Virus record (IMG/VR): IMGVR_UViG_3300013103_000002
Span: 1-60,244 of that record
DNA length: 60,244 bases
Direction: 5' to 3' (one strand)
Source of the DNA: a virus
Shown here: piece after piece, positions 50,007 to 60,000 of the stretch
Position numbering within the stretch: position 1 is the first letter of the stretch
Layout: the number at the start of each line of letters is the position of its first letter
Made by a program: the position numbers and the translations under genes
Notes under the pieces: model-generated
Database searches by the model: none
What the model saw: only the letters and a program-made list of their open reading frames with translations
Told to the model about the DNA's origin: nothing

Positions 50007-50028
50007 AATAAGTATAGGTATGTAAGCT

Positions 50029-52311
50029 ATGGGATTTAAGGACAAAAAAGAGTTTAGTTGGAAAGTTTTTGAGAGAGGAGCTTATTGGACTATATATACT
50101 CATGTTGGCGTGTTTGGATGGAAGAATTTTTATTTTATTTTGAGGCAGTATGGAAATGTTCTTTTCTTGAGAAAATATAAATTTCCCGATGTATTACTAT
50201 GGGAAAGAAAGGTATATAATAAACCAGACTGGAAAGCTCTACCATTAGGAGCTGGGGTAGTAACACCATCTAGGATCTATTTTGCTAGATGGATAGATGA
50301 AGATGTAGGATGGATAGAACATAAAGATGATGTAGGGGATTATCCTACTTTCCATCCTATTTTATCGGCAGGTGGTAGAAAAGAAAATTTACAAGGACTT
50401 GCGTCTGTAAAAAAATGGTCAGCTACATTATACAGAGATGCTTATTTGTTTCATTGTGATGTAGGAGCACATCGTATTTTAGTTACTGATCTTGATGGGG
50501 GGTATATAGGAGAATTTGGAAGTTATGGTAGTTTACATGGGCAATTTAAAAAACCGCATCAATGTGCTTTATATTGGCATCCTGTATTTGGAGATATACT
50601 TTTTGTAGCGGATTATGGTAATGGGAGAATAACGGTATGGCAGATAGAGTCTATAAATCCTTTTAAAGTAAATCCAGTGGCAGGTGGGATTGAAGGTTTA
50701 GTTGATGATGATCGTCCGTGTGGGGTAGCGGTTTGGAGGAATCAACTATATATAAGATGTTATAAACATAAAGTAAAAGAATTTAAAATAAATTCGGATT
50801 TAACATTGGAGGCGACTGGAAATGAAGATTCTTTTGATTCTGATTGGGTTAATGGATTATGTATGTATTTAGCAAAAGATTCTAATTCTCTTGTTACTCT
50901 TGTTCAGAGTTATGCTGGTGAATTTCAGGCTTCAAGAGTAAATTTAGTTACTTATACAATAACTGCCATTGAAAATACAATGGAAGGTTCGGTAGGGTTT
51001 CGTTGCGATGCTTTGAGTTTTGGGATTGAAAATAGTTTTGGGTTTAGTATTCGTGCTGGACATCAAGGAGTATGGAAAGGATTTGATTTAGAATTTGAAG
51101 GGTATGCACCACCTCCTCCTGTTGTAGATGTTGATTTTAAATTTTCCTGTTCTGCGAAGCATGATATTCGTGCAATGATTCGCTCCTTTGGTTTCAAAGG
51201 ACGTGTAGAACAAAGGCAGATAATAGAATTTATATTCTTCTCTTTTTTAGGACATTCTAATTATATGTTTGGAAATGTAGATTTTTCCATAGACATGGAT
51301 ATAATCGTTACTGAATTTCTCACTGGTGAAAACATTTTCAATTTTAAGATGATAGCGAATGCTCCGCTGGTTTATACCTGCCATCTTGACACAAAGCCTA
51401 TTGAACTTGAAGGAGAGCTTATTAATTCTTCTTTTGTTTCCTGTTCTCTTGAATTACCTTCATTAGAGATTGTTATCAGAGAGAGTCCTGCAGGGAGCGT
51501 TGATTTACCTGCGATAGATATTTTTGGAGAGATAGAAGTTCCTGTTGTTGGTAATGTGGGTTTGAATTTAGCAAGGTTGCAATCATCAGGGCAGATAGTA
51601 AATCCGTTCTTTGTTGGTGGGCAGGCAATTGTGCCTGCAATGAAAGTTTCTGGTCTTATTTATCGTCCTGATTTAATCAGTGGTAATTTAATTTTCAGAG
51701 CTTTACAGACAAATGGAATTGGGTATGCGTCGCTGGATAGATTAGATATTCATTGTATTTTGAATGAGTTACAAATGAATAGTGAAATTCTTGTGAATCC
51801 TGTTTTGGTAGGAGAGTGTGAACTGGCTCTATTTGAAGTAAGGGCTGTTGAAAGGAAGGAGATTTCTTCTACTGAAGAAATTTATCAGAATGATGAATTG
51901 AATGTTGTTTCTGCTGAATATCCTGAAGTTGAAGGTAGGGAATTGTTAGGTGTTGCTGTAAATCTTTTGAACAAGGGAATTACGAAATTAGCGAATACTT
52001 CAAATATGGTTATAGATTTAGGTTATATAGACCTTCACAAGTCTGTAATAAATCAGTATTTGGAAGTTTTTATTAGTGGAAAATCTGACCAGCCAGCTAT
52101 TGGAGAGTTAATTATAGGAGATTATTCTTATTCAATTGATGAGTGGGTAACGGAAGGGGAGTGGAGGATTCTTGTTGGTAAAGGTTTGACAAGACGCACG
52201 GCTTCCAATCCTGATAAAAGATATATTCCTATTAAGTTAAAATTAGTTTCAGGTTTTGAGTTAAAGAGTGTGGTTGTGAAGGCAATACCAGTTGCTAGGA
52301 GAGGAAGGTAA
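50029..52311 (+). CDS. Tail protein with NHL-type beta-propeller
   Basis: The 760-aa protein has NHL-like repeats in its first half, best seen in GEFGSYGSLHGQFKKPHQ and LFVADYGNGRITVW. The second half is strand-rich with several similar short segments and an operator variant read as GENIF at 51327. NHL propellers usually bind proteins or sugars. The SD is weak (TAGGTATG), so the start is less certain. Confidence 0.7.
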   Translation: MGFKDKKEFSWKVFERGAYWTIYTHVGVFGWKNFYFILRQYGNVLFLRKYKFPDVLLWERKVYNKPDWKALPLGAGVVTPSRIYFARWIDEDVGWIEHKDDVGDYPTFHPILSAGGRKENLQGLASVKKWSATLYRDAYLFHCDVGAHRILVTDLDGGYIGEFGSYGSLHGQFKKPHQCALYWHPVFGDILFVADYGNGRITVWQIESINPFKVNPVAGGIEGLVDDDRPCGVAVWRNQLYIRCYKHKVKEFKINSDLTLEATGNEDSFDSDWVNGLCMYLAKDSNSLVTLVQSYAGEFQASRVNLVTYTITAIENTMEGSVGFRCDALSFGIENSFGFSIRAGHQGVWKGFDLEFEGYAPPPPVVDVDFKFSCSAKHDIRAMIRSFGFKGRVEQRQIIEFIFFSFLGHSNYMFGNVDFSIDMDIIVTEFLTGENIFNFKMIANAPLVYTCHLDTKPIELEGELINSSFVSCSLELPSLEIVIRESPAGSVDLPAIDIFGEIEVPVVGNVGLNLARLQSSGQIVNPFFVGGQAIVPAMKVSGLIYRPDLISGNLIFRALQTNGIGYASLDRLDIHCILNELQMNSEILVNPVLVGECELALFEVRAVERKEISSTEEIYQNDELNVVSAEYPEVEGRELLGVAVNLLNKGITKLANTSNMVIDLGYIDLHKSVINQYLEVFISGKSDQPAIGELIIGDYSYSIDEWVTEGEWRILVGKGLTRRTASNPDKRYIPIKLKLVSGFELKSVVVKAIPVARRGR
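51327..51340. promoter_or_regulatory. Operator variant inside the NHL-propeller gene
   Basis: TGAAAACATTTTCA with flanks G and A, read as GENIFN. Confidence 0.65.
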
Positions 52312-54278
52312 TGGATTTAAATGAGTTAGTGAATTATTACAATCAGATTACGAATAATATTTCGGTGATAGGGAATGAGATTGTGAATTTTTCTGATGAA
52401 GTAAAGAGCGTTGTGGTTAACACTTTTACCGTGCCTGAAGGAGATGATGATCCGTCTGCCTATGATCATTTTGCAGGAGATAGCTGGACAGATTTTTTAG
52501 ATGAATTAGAAAATAAAGTTCCTGATATAGATATAGACATTCCAGATTTCAGCGTGGATTCTTCTGATTATAAAGCGATTATTTCGTCTTTAAATGATGC
52601 GTTGGATCAACTTTTTGAAGAAGCGTCTTCCTATGTAATAAACCTTCCTTCTATTTCCATTCGTGAAGGAGATGATATTCCTGATTATTCTTTTGAATAT
52701 ACTTATCCAGAGAATATTTCTCCTTCTATTCCAGAGTTGCCGACGATTCCCGACCCTTATATTTTTCAGATTCCTGATTTAGATATTGAAGTTCCAGACA
52801 AGGAGACTTTTTCTGTTAATGATTTATTGATTTACATAAATGATTATGTAGCACAAATTGTGGAGGCTCTGGATAGTATTTCGGTTAATTTAGATGTATC
52901 TCATGATTTCAATTTAGATATTGATACTTCTTTTTATAGAGACGCAAAGAGTCTTGATGACTGGAAGAAGGATTATGATAGGGTTTTAGGGTATCAGGGT
53001 CGGATTGATTTGAATTTGATTAAGGAAGTGGTGGAAGGGGAGCGGTTGGATTCGTATGTATTTTCAGAAGAAATGATAAAATCTCTGGCTGATTTTTCAG
53101 AGAGAGTAGTCAGGGTTGCTCCATTGAAGCATTTGAAGACTCTGGAATTAGAGAAAGAATTAGACCAGCTTTCAAGCGAAGCTGTATCCAGAGGCTTTTC
53201 TGATGATGTGATTGATGGGAGTCTTTATTATGATATTTCTCTACATAAGTTAAAAGTTAAGAATGAATTAGCTGAAATTAAAGCTAAAGTGCTTTCTGAA
53301 TACGGTGAGCGTGTGTGGAAAATGGTGGAGAACAAATCTGCTCTATTCAATATTTTTTCTTCTTTCTTACTTCTTTCTTATTTTTCATTAGTTGATATGG
53401 TTTCAAAGATTTATATGACAGAGATACGCAGGGTAAATCAGTATATTTCAATACTGGAGAGATTCTGGCAGTTGAAGATTCGGCAGGTTGATTCTTTGAT
53501 AAACAAAGTAAAATCCAATCTTTCTATGCTTGTTGCGGATGTGCGACAGAAGTTATTAAATGAAACAATTGATTTAGATAGTGAGATTTTTTCCAAACAG
53601 GCTTTGTCTCTATTGGTAGAGAATGTAAATCAGAAGATTCAGAGATTTTTGCAGACATTGAAAACATTTTCAACGAAGGTGCGGGAAGAAAGAACGAAAT
53701 TAGACCTTTATCAGATTAAGTCTTATTTAATTCAGCAACAGATGAGATTAGAGACGATAAAGAGCGACCAGTATATAGTAAAGAACAGGAATAATCTTCT
53801 TACTGCTTTAAGAGATATAACAGATATGGATATTTTGAGTTCCAAGCTGGATTTTATAAGCAGGAGTCAGCGGGCTAAATTGGAAGTAGTCAGGACTTAT
53901 TTAGATTATATTTCAACCGCATTGCGGAAGTATAACAATGTTCCAGATTTAACCAGACGGATTGAGAATTTGCGGGCAGAGATAGACAAGTTCTCTATTC
54001 AATCCAATGCAGAGAGCAGGATAAAGAATTTGTGGTTATCTACTATGGATGAGAGAGCGGGGAGAGATACTTTTGATTATAGATTGTTTATGAAGAAGGC
54101 TTTATTTGATGTGGACAGGGCTGTTGATTTTGCTTTAATGCATTTAAGGGACAGGTTGAATAAAGACACGACAAAGTATAGGATTTTAGGAGAGTATTAT
54201 GAAAGGAATATTCGTGGAGTGTTATCTGCGGCACATACAATTGTTTCCATGACTGATAAGCTATTGGAGGGTGGTTAA
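52311..54278 (+). CDS. Internal virion coiled-coil protein A
   Basis: The 655-aa protein overlaps the previous gene as TAATG. An Asp/Pro-rich first part (SPSIPELPTIPDPYIFQIP) is followed by some 400 residues of long helices. It shares this plan with the next gene. Such paired helical proteins before a giant polyvalent protein suggest an ejected internal core like that of T7 or N4. This is inferred, as no specific family was recognised. Confidence 0.6.
   Translation: MDLNELVNYYNQITNNISVIGNEIVNFSDEVKSVVVNTFTVPEGDDDPSAYDHFAGDSWTDFLDELENKVPDIDIDIPDFSVDSSDYKAIISSLNDALDQLFEEASSYVINLPSISIREGDDIPDYSFEYTYPENISPSIPELPTIPDPYIFQIPDLDIEVPDKETFSVNDLLIYINDYVAQIVEALDSISVNLDVSHDFNLDIDTSFYRDAKSLDDWKKDYDRVLGYQGRIDLNLIKEVVEGERLDSYVFSEEMIKSLADFSERVVRVAPLKHLKTLELEKELDQLSSEAVSRGFSDDVIDGSLYYDISLHKLKVKNELAEIKAKVLSEYGERVWKMVENKSALFNIFSSFLLLSYFSLVDMVSKIYMTEIRRVNQYISILERFWQLKIRQVDSLINKVKSNLSMLVADVRQKLLNETIDLDSEIFSKQALSLLVENVNQKIQRFLQTLKTFSTKVREERTKLDLYQIKSYLIQQQMRLETIKSDQYIVKNRNNLLTALRDITDMDILSSKLDFISRSQRAKLEVVRTYLDYISTALRKYNNVPDLTRRIENLRAEIDKFSIQSNAESRIKNLWLSTMDERAGRDTFDYRLFMKKALFDVDRAVDFALMHLRDRLNKDTTKYRILGEYYERNIRGVLSAAHTIVSMTDKLLEGG
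53659..53672. promoter_or_regulatory. Operator variant inside coiled-coil gene A
   Basis: TGAAAACATTTTCA with flanks T and A, read as LKTFST. Confidence 0.65.
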
Positions 54279-56119
54279 TGTCCACGATAGGTAGTTTAAT
54301 AGACGAACGAATTAATACGATTCTTACTGAATCCGCAGAGATAACTTCTGCTATAAATCATTATGTTGAAGAAATCAGGAGAAGGGGAAGCATCAGGATA
54401 ACAGCTCCGCCCCCGCCAGACATTGATTTTGATTTATATCCCTTACCTGATTTTCCGACCGAATCTCCCATATCAGATATAGATGAATTACCAGAGAGAG
54501 TTTATCCTGATAGGGATATTGTTGATTTTGATGTGTCTTCTTATCTGTCGGAGATAGAAGATTTGATTAAGGAAGTGAGCGTTCAGTCTCCTACTTTTGA
54601 TTCCATTAATTTGGAAGTATCTTCTGTATCTCCTCCAGAGATTCCTGATGAATTACAATCAATAGAATCTCCGACTTTAGATTCTTTACCTTCTTTTACT
54701 GCTCCTGAATTAGAAGGGATTGAGCGTCCGCTTCTATTCAATCCAAGATATGATTTTGATTTTTATCAGGATGATTTAGTTATTGAGTCTAAAAAGTTTT
54801 TTGAGCAGATAGATTCTCTATTGAATCAGGATTTACAATATGGGATATGGTTGAAACAGCTTATTGAAAAGAGAAGGTCGGATGTAGAAAGGGTAATAGG
54901 TTTTTATGAGCAGGTTATTTCTATTTTAGAGAGTAAGGATTTTCTTGAGCGTTCGGAGCTGGCTAGGCAAAGGATTGATTCTATCATTAGTGATAAATAT
55001 GACCAATATATTGAGCCTGTTTATGATGTTTATACTGCCAATGCTCCTGCATTTTTAAAGGAGAAATTGAGCAAGTTAGACCAGCAAATAGACAATCTTG
55101 TTAGTGGTCGGGCAGATGAGTTGGTTTTCAGTGAAAACGTTTTCAAAGATAAAGATAGGCAGGACAGGCTTTATGAGCTGATAATGAAAGCGAAGGAAGA
55201 ATTAAACAGGCAGGAAGAATTATTTGTAAACACTTTAGTTTCTCTACAAGAGCTTTTTCAGTCTTATGTTTTGCTTTATCTCAATCGGGTTTATTTAAAT
55301 GCGTATATTTTGTATGAGAAGGAGAATTTATTAACTGCTTTGCGGGATGTTTATATTGTGGTTGTGGGACGATATGTTTCTCTATATAAGGAAACTTATT
55401 CTGATTATTATTCTGTTATTCTCAAAAGAAGTCGGGCAGTTCTGGAGTATATAGATTCAATTTTGAGAAAGAACAATGCTTTGTGGCAGGCATATAATAA
55501 TCAAGTTTCTCTATTAGAAGATTTTGTAAATCAATATCAGTCTTTAGCTAGGACTTATAGTTCTCGTGTGGATTTTGAAGCTAGCAAAGTTTCTCTAATG
55601 GAGGGTATGTTTAGGATCAATCAATCCAAACAGGATTTATTTGAAGCTATTGCAAGGAAAGTGAGAAATATGTATTCTTTAAGAAAGGAGAAGATACAGG
55701 AGATACTTACAAAGGCAGATGCGGAGATGGGATTAGAGAGAATGTATCAGCAGATAACACAGGAGAAGGGCAGGGTTCTGGAGAATATTCAAAGGCTTCA
55801 ATCTCAAGTTTTATCTACTGATGTAATCAGGTATGGGAAGGAATTTAATAAATGGCTTGAAGATATAATGGTAGATTATAGGGCAAAAGTCAGGGCTAAT
55901 GCGGTAAAGATTAATTTATTATCGCAAGCGTATGATACTTTTGTGCGGAGGGCACTCAAGTATGCTTCCTATTTAAGAACAGCACAAGGAATGATTAATG
56001 ATTTTACAGAGAGATTAGCCCTGATGGCATTTAGTCCATTGGCAGAGATGTCTAATGGGCTAAATAGTGCAATAGATGCAGTAGTTAATGGTATGTATGA
56101 GTTTGTAGTGGAGGCTTAA
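54278..56119 (+). CDS. Internal virion coiled-coil protein B
   Basis: The 613-aa protein overlaps its neighbour by one base. It repeats the plan of the previous protein: a Pro/Asp/Glu-rich N-terminus (APPPPDIDFDLYPLPDFPTE) and a long helical body (QSLARTYSSRVDFEASKV). The two are probably ancient paralogs forming one assembly. It carries an exact operator at 55132. Confidence 0.6.
   Translation: MSTIGSLIDERINTILTESAEITSAINHYVEEIRRRGSIRITAPPPPDIDFDLYPLPDFPTESPISDIDELPERVYPDRDIVDFDVSSYLSEIEDLIKEVSVQSPTFDSINLEVSSVSPPEIPDELQSIESPTLDSLPSFTAPELEGIERPLLFNPRYDFDFYQDDLVIESKKFFEQIDSLLNQDLQYGIWLKQLIEKRRSDVERVIGFYEQVISILESKDFLERSELARQRIDSIISDKYDQYIEPVYDVYTANAPAFLKEKLSKLDQQIDNLVSGRADELVFSENVFKDKDRQDRLYELIMKAKEELNRQEELFVNTLVSLQELFQSYVLLYLNRVYLNAYILYEKENLLTALRDVYIVVVGRYVSLYKETYSDYYSVILKRSRAVLEYIDSILRKNNALWQAYNNQVSLLEDFVNQYQSLARTYSSRVDFEASKVSLMEGMFRINQSKQDLFEAIARKVRNMYSLRKEKIQEILTKADAEMGLERMYQQITQEKGRVLENIQRLQSQVLSTDVIRYGKEFNKWLEDIMVDYRAKVRANAVKINLLSQAYDTFVRRALKYASYLRTAQGMINDFTERLALMAFSPLAEMSNGLNSAIDAVVNGMYEFVVEA
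55132..55145. promoter_or_regulatory. Operator palindrome inside coiled-coil gene B
   Basis: Exact 14-mer with flanks G and A, read as SENVFK. Confidence 0.75.
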
Positions 56120-56120
56120 T

Positions 56121-57074
56121 ATGGCTACTTTTGATTGGAGAGAACAATTTAGGAGAGAGAATAGGCAGTTTTTGAAAGAGATAGAGCCATATATGGTTGG
56201 GATGATGGGTGGGCTTGGTGGTAAGTTTGGGAGAGGATTAGGGAAGGTTGCGAAGTGGGCATTACCTACTTTTGGTTTATACTGGTTTATGTCTGGGAAG
56301 AAAGAGAAACCACAACAACCTGTATCTGCGATCCCGCAGACTCCTGTTATTACACAGGAGCAATATGAAGCTGTAAAGAATATGGTAAAGGGAATGGTAT
56401 CTGGGGCAGGGACTCCTGATTATTTTACACAGGCTTTAAATCTCCCACAGAGTTTCCTACAACAATATCAGGATATTGTTTCGGCATTAGGGAAGACTCA
56501 AAAAAGGCAGAGTCGGGCATTAAAGAATTTAGCCAGTGCTATTCCTTTAGTATCAACAAGTGGGCTGGCTTACTGGAATCCCAATATTGTTTCTGCGTTA
56601 GAAGATAGGATTACGACTTTAGCCAGTATGGCTATTCCCAGAGATACAAGTTGGGATTCTCTGTTAAGAGCGAAGTATGCAAGGAGAGCATTACAGGCTT
56701 TATTGCCAGCGTATTCTAGATTAGTTTCTGCTACAAGGCAGACGATTACTCCTTCTGCTGTTGCTCCTAATTTATTAGTTCAAGCTATGCAATTAGAGAC
56801 TGCCCCACAGACAGCTTTATTACAGGCATTACCTTCTGTTTATGAATGGCAACAGAGAGCATTAATTGAAGCTGCAAAAGCTCAAGCAAAGGCAGAGCAG
56901 GAAAAGAGAGCATTGATTGATAAAGCGATACAGCAACAACAGGAGATACCAATCAAGGTAGCACAGGCATTATCAAGGTTGACTTTATCTCCAGAGCAAA
57001 CACAGGCATTATCCAATTTCTTATTTAGTCTTTTGAATTTACAGAGAAGTGCTTTACCAATTCCTACTATGTAG
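56121..57074 (+). CDS. Ala/Gln-rich internal virion protein
   Basis: The 317-aa protein has a short hydrophobic N-terminal segment (WALPTFGLYWFMSG), then Ala/Gln-rich helices (AKAQAKAEQEKRALIDKA). Size, composition and position directly before the giant protein fit a small ejection protein. No family was recognised. Confidence 0.6.
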   Translation: MATFDWREQFRRENRQFLKEIEPYMVGMMGGLGGKFGRGLGKVAKWALPTFGLYWFMSGKKEKPQQPVSAIPQTPVITQEQYEAVKNMVKGMVSGAGTPDYFTQALNLPQSFLQQYQDIVSALGKTQKRQSRALKNLASAIPLVSTSGLAYWNPNIVSALEDRITTLASMAIPRDTSWDSLLRAKYARRALQALLPAYSRLVSATRQTITPSAVAPNLLVQAMQLETAPQTALLQALPSVYEWQQRALIEAAKAQAKAEQEKRALIDKAIQQQQEIPIKVAQALSRLTLSPEQTQALSNFLFSLLNLQRSALPIPTM

Positions 57075-57083
57075 GAGTGAGTT

Positions 57084-60000
57084 ATGGCAGAAAAGAAACA
57101 GGTTTTACCAACAATAGATGATCAATATGTAGAATTTCTTACTCGCAGGATGTTAGGGCTTCCTTTAACAGGACAGCTCAATTTACCTAAAGAGAAAGAT
57201 TTATTAAAGGTTCAGAGTCAAGGGCAGACAGCTTTACCTGTTTCAGTTCCGACGATGCAAGTTCCGCAAGCTCCTTCTGTTCCTATTCAGACACAGCAAG
57301 AAGAAGGCTGGCTTCCTGTTCTTGGTAAAGCGGTAGCCAGAGGATTAGCTACTCCTGTAATAGGTGCTACTGGAGCAATATCTGCTCTGGGAGAGCGGTT
57401 AGGTTTTGATACAAGTAAAATTCAGAAGTGGGCGAATGAGTTGTCTAACTTATTAGCTCCCAAAGTGGGTAAGAATAAAGCGAAGGCTTATGCTTATGGG
57501 ATTATAGATTCAACGATAAATAGTATTACTCAATTTCTCCTTTCAAGGTTTACCAGAGTTCCGCTTCTTCCTATGTTTGGTATTACTTCTGGTGGTGAAA
57601 AGTTCTTACAGGCAAGAGCGGAAGGGTATCCTTATGAGAAGGCAATAAAGACAGCTGTTCCTACTGGTTTATCTGAAGCTCTGACAGAGATGATTCCCTT
57701 CCACAGTCTTACAAAGACAATGAAGAAATCTATCATTAAGGGAGTTGTTGAGTTATTTGGTGGTGAGTTAGTGGGAGAGAATTTAAATACTATTGTTGAA
57801 AACATATCTGATCAGCTAGCTTTAGGTAAGCATAAGACTTGGAGTGAATTTTTACAGGATTTAGTGGACACAACTATTACCACATTAGGGCAGACTGCTC
57901 TTACTGCTGGATTGGGAGCGGGGGTTCACAGATTAGCACGAAGGGTAGAAAAGAAAGCAAAGGCAATAGAGCAACCTGCTCCTGAAGTTCCTCCACAACC
58001 ACAACCAGCTCCAGCAACATCTCCTTATGAATTACTAACTGCTTTACCACAGAAGCCAGAGCAGGTATCTGCGGGAGTAGCTTCTATATATGATAGGATT
58101 GCGGATAGGTTAGAAGGAAAACAGAAAGAAAGGGCAAGGAAACATGCTTCTGTATTGAGAGATATAAGTCAGAAGAAAGTTCCTGCTGTTGAAGATATAA
58201 AGGAAGTTAGGGAAGATATAAGTAAATCTGAAAGGTTGCCTAAATCTGTAAAGAATATTTTAGTAAAGCATTTAGATTCTCTGATTAAGCAGGCTGAAGA
58301 AAAGAAAAAGAAAGAGCTTATTCCTAAAGAAACCAAGCCAGAAGTTAAAGAAGAAAAGCCGAAACCAAAGGAAGAAAAGCCAAAGGAAGAAGTCAAAACA
58401 GAAGAAAAAATTGAAAACGTTTTCACTCAACCAGAAGAAGAAAAGTTGACTGATGAAGAAATAAAGATTTTGAAGGATAGAGGATTTACTGACAATCAGA
58501 TTAAGAAACTCCTTCCTGAAGAAGGGAGGAGGTTAATAAAAGAAAATCTTGCTCCTGAACAGGTAAGCGTTCTCCCTAATGGAAAGGTAAAAGTTATAGA
58601 GAAGAAGAAGGAAGTTTCTGTTCCTGAAAAAGAAGAAGCGAAGGAAAAAGAACCCTGGCAATTGACGAAGAAAGAATGGGAAAGTTTATTGGAGAAAGAT
58701 TTAACTCCAGAAGAAGCAAACAAATTCTTTCCTAAAAAGCGAATTGATAAATACAGAATTTATCACAAGAAGTATGGGGAGAAAGTTGTTCCTACATATA
58801 AGCGTATAGATAAAAAGACGAAGGGCACTTTTGAGATAAACAAGTATATTTTACAATCTGAACCTGATTTGATTGATGTAATTAGGAGATGGCATGTAGA
58901 GCAGGCTTTAAAGGAAGGTAAACCCGTTCCTGAAGAAGTTTTGAAGGAATTTCCTGATTTAGTAAAAGAAGAAAAGAAACCAGAAAAAACCAAACCTTTA
59001 TTTGAAGGAGTAGATAATTATCGTCTTACTTCTAAAGGACATGAGTTAAGGGTTGTAAGGGCAGGAGAAGCACTTTCTCATCCTGATAGGAAAGGGACTT
59101 GGTTTGTTGTTGAAAAATATAAAGGGCAGATTCCTCCGTATGCAACTTCTCCTATAACAAAAGGTGGAGTTGCTGGTGTTGGTGGAAAAGAGATATGGAG
59201 GACTTCTGTTACTTTGCGTAATCCTTATTTGTTTGAGATTCCTGAAGATATAAAGAGTGAAGGAGAGATTCCTTTAGCTCTCTATAAGGAAGTTACAGGG
59301 AAAGAGCCTCCAAAGAGAGGATTAAAAGGAAAGAATGCAGAAAAAAGGTTTGCGAAATTAGAAAGTGAGATAGCGGATACTTTAAGAAAGAAAGGTTATG
59401 ATGGAGTAATTCTTTATCAGAGAGTTGGGGAGAATACTTATCCCGACCAAGTATTTGTTTTTAGGGATACAGAGGCTCATAAAGAGTTGGAGAAAAGTTT
59501 AGAGAAGAAATCAGAAGCGAAAGAGAAAGAGACCAAGAAAGAACTTATCCCTGCTGAAAAGAAGGAACAGAAGAAGGAAACCAAGCAAGAGCTTATTCCT
59601 ACTGAAGAAAAGAAGGAAAAGAAAGAACAGAAGAAGAAGGAACTTATCCCTTCTGCTGAAGAAGTAAAGAAAGCGAAACCTGTTTCTAAAATTTCTTTTG
59701 AATATGGAAAGACCAAGAGTCAGATGAAAGTAAGGCATGAGGTTTATGGAGAGTTGCCTTTCTTTATAAAGAGAGGGTTTAAAGGCTGGAAATTATATGG
59801 AGAGAGAGCTGTAAAGTTAAAGAATGGCAGGGTTGTTATTGTTCGTCAATTAAGGGCACAGGGATTAAAATCTGTTGAAGATGTTAGGAAGAAGATTCAG
59901 TCTTTTATTGATGAAGGTGAGCCTGTAATTATAGCTGATAAGGATGTATTGAAAGAGCGTCCGCTGGAGGATATAAGCGGGAAGGTAATCAGACCTGAAG

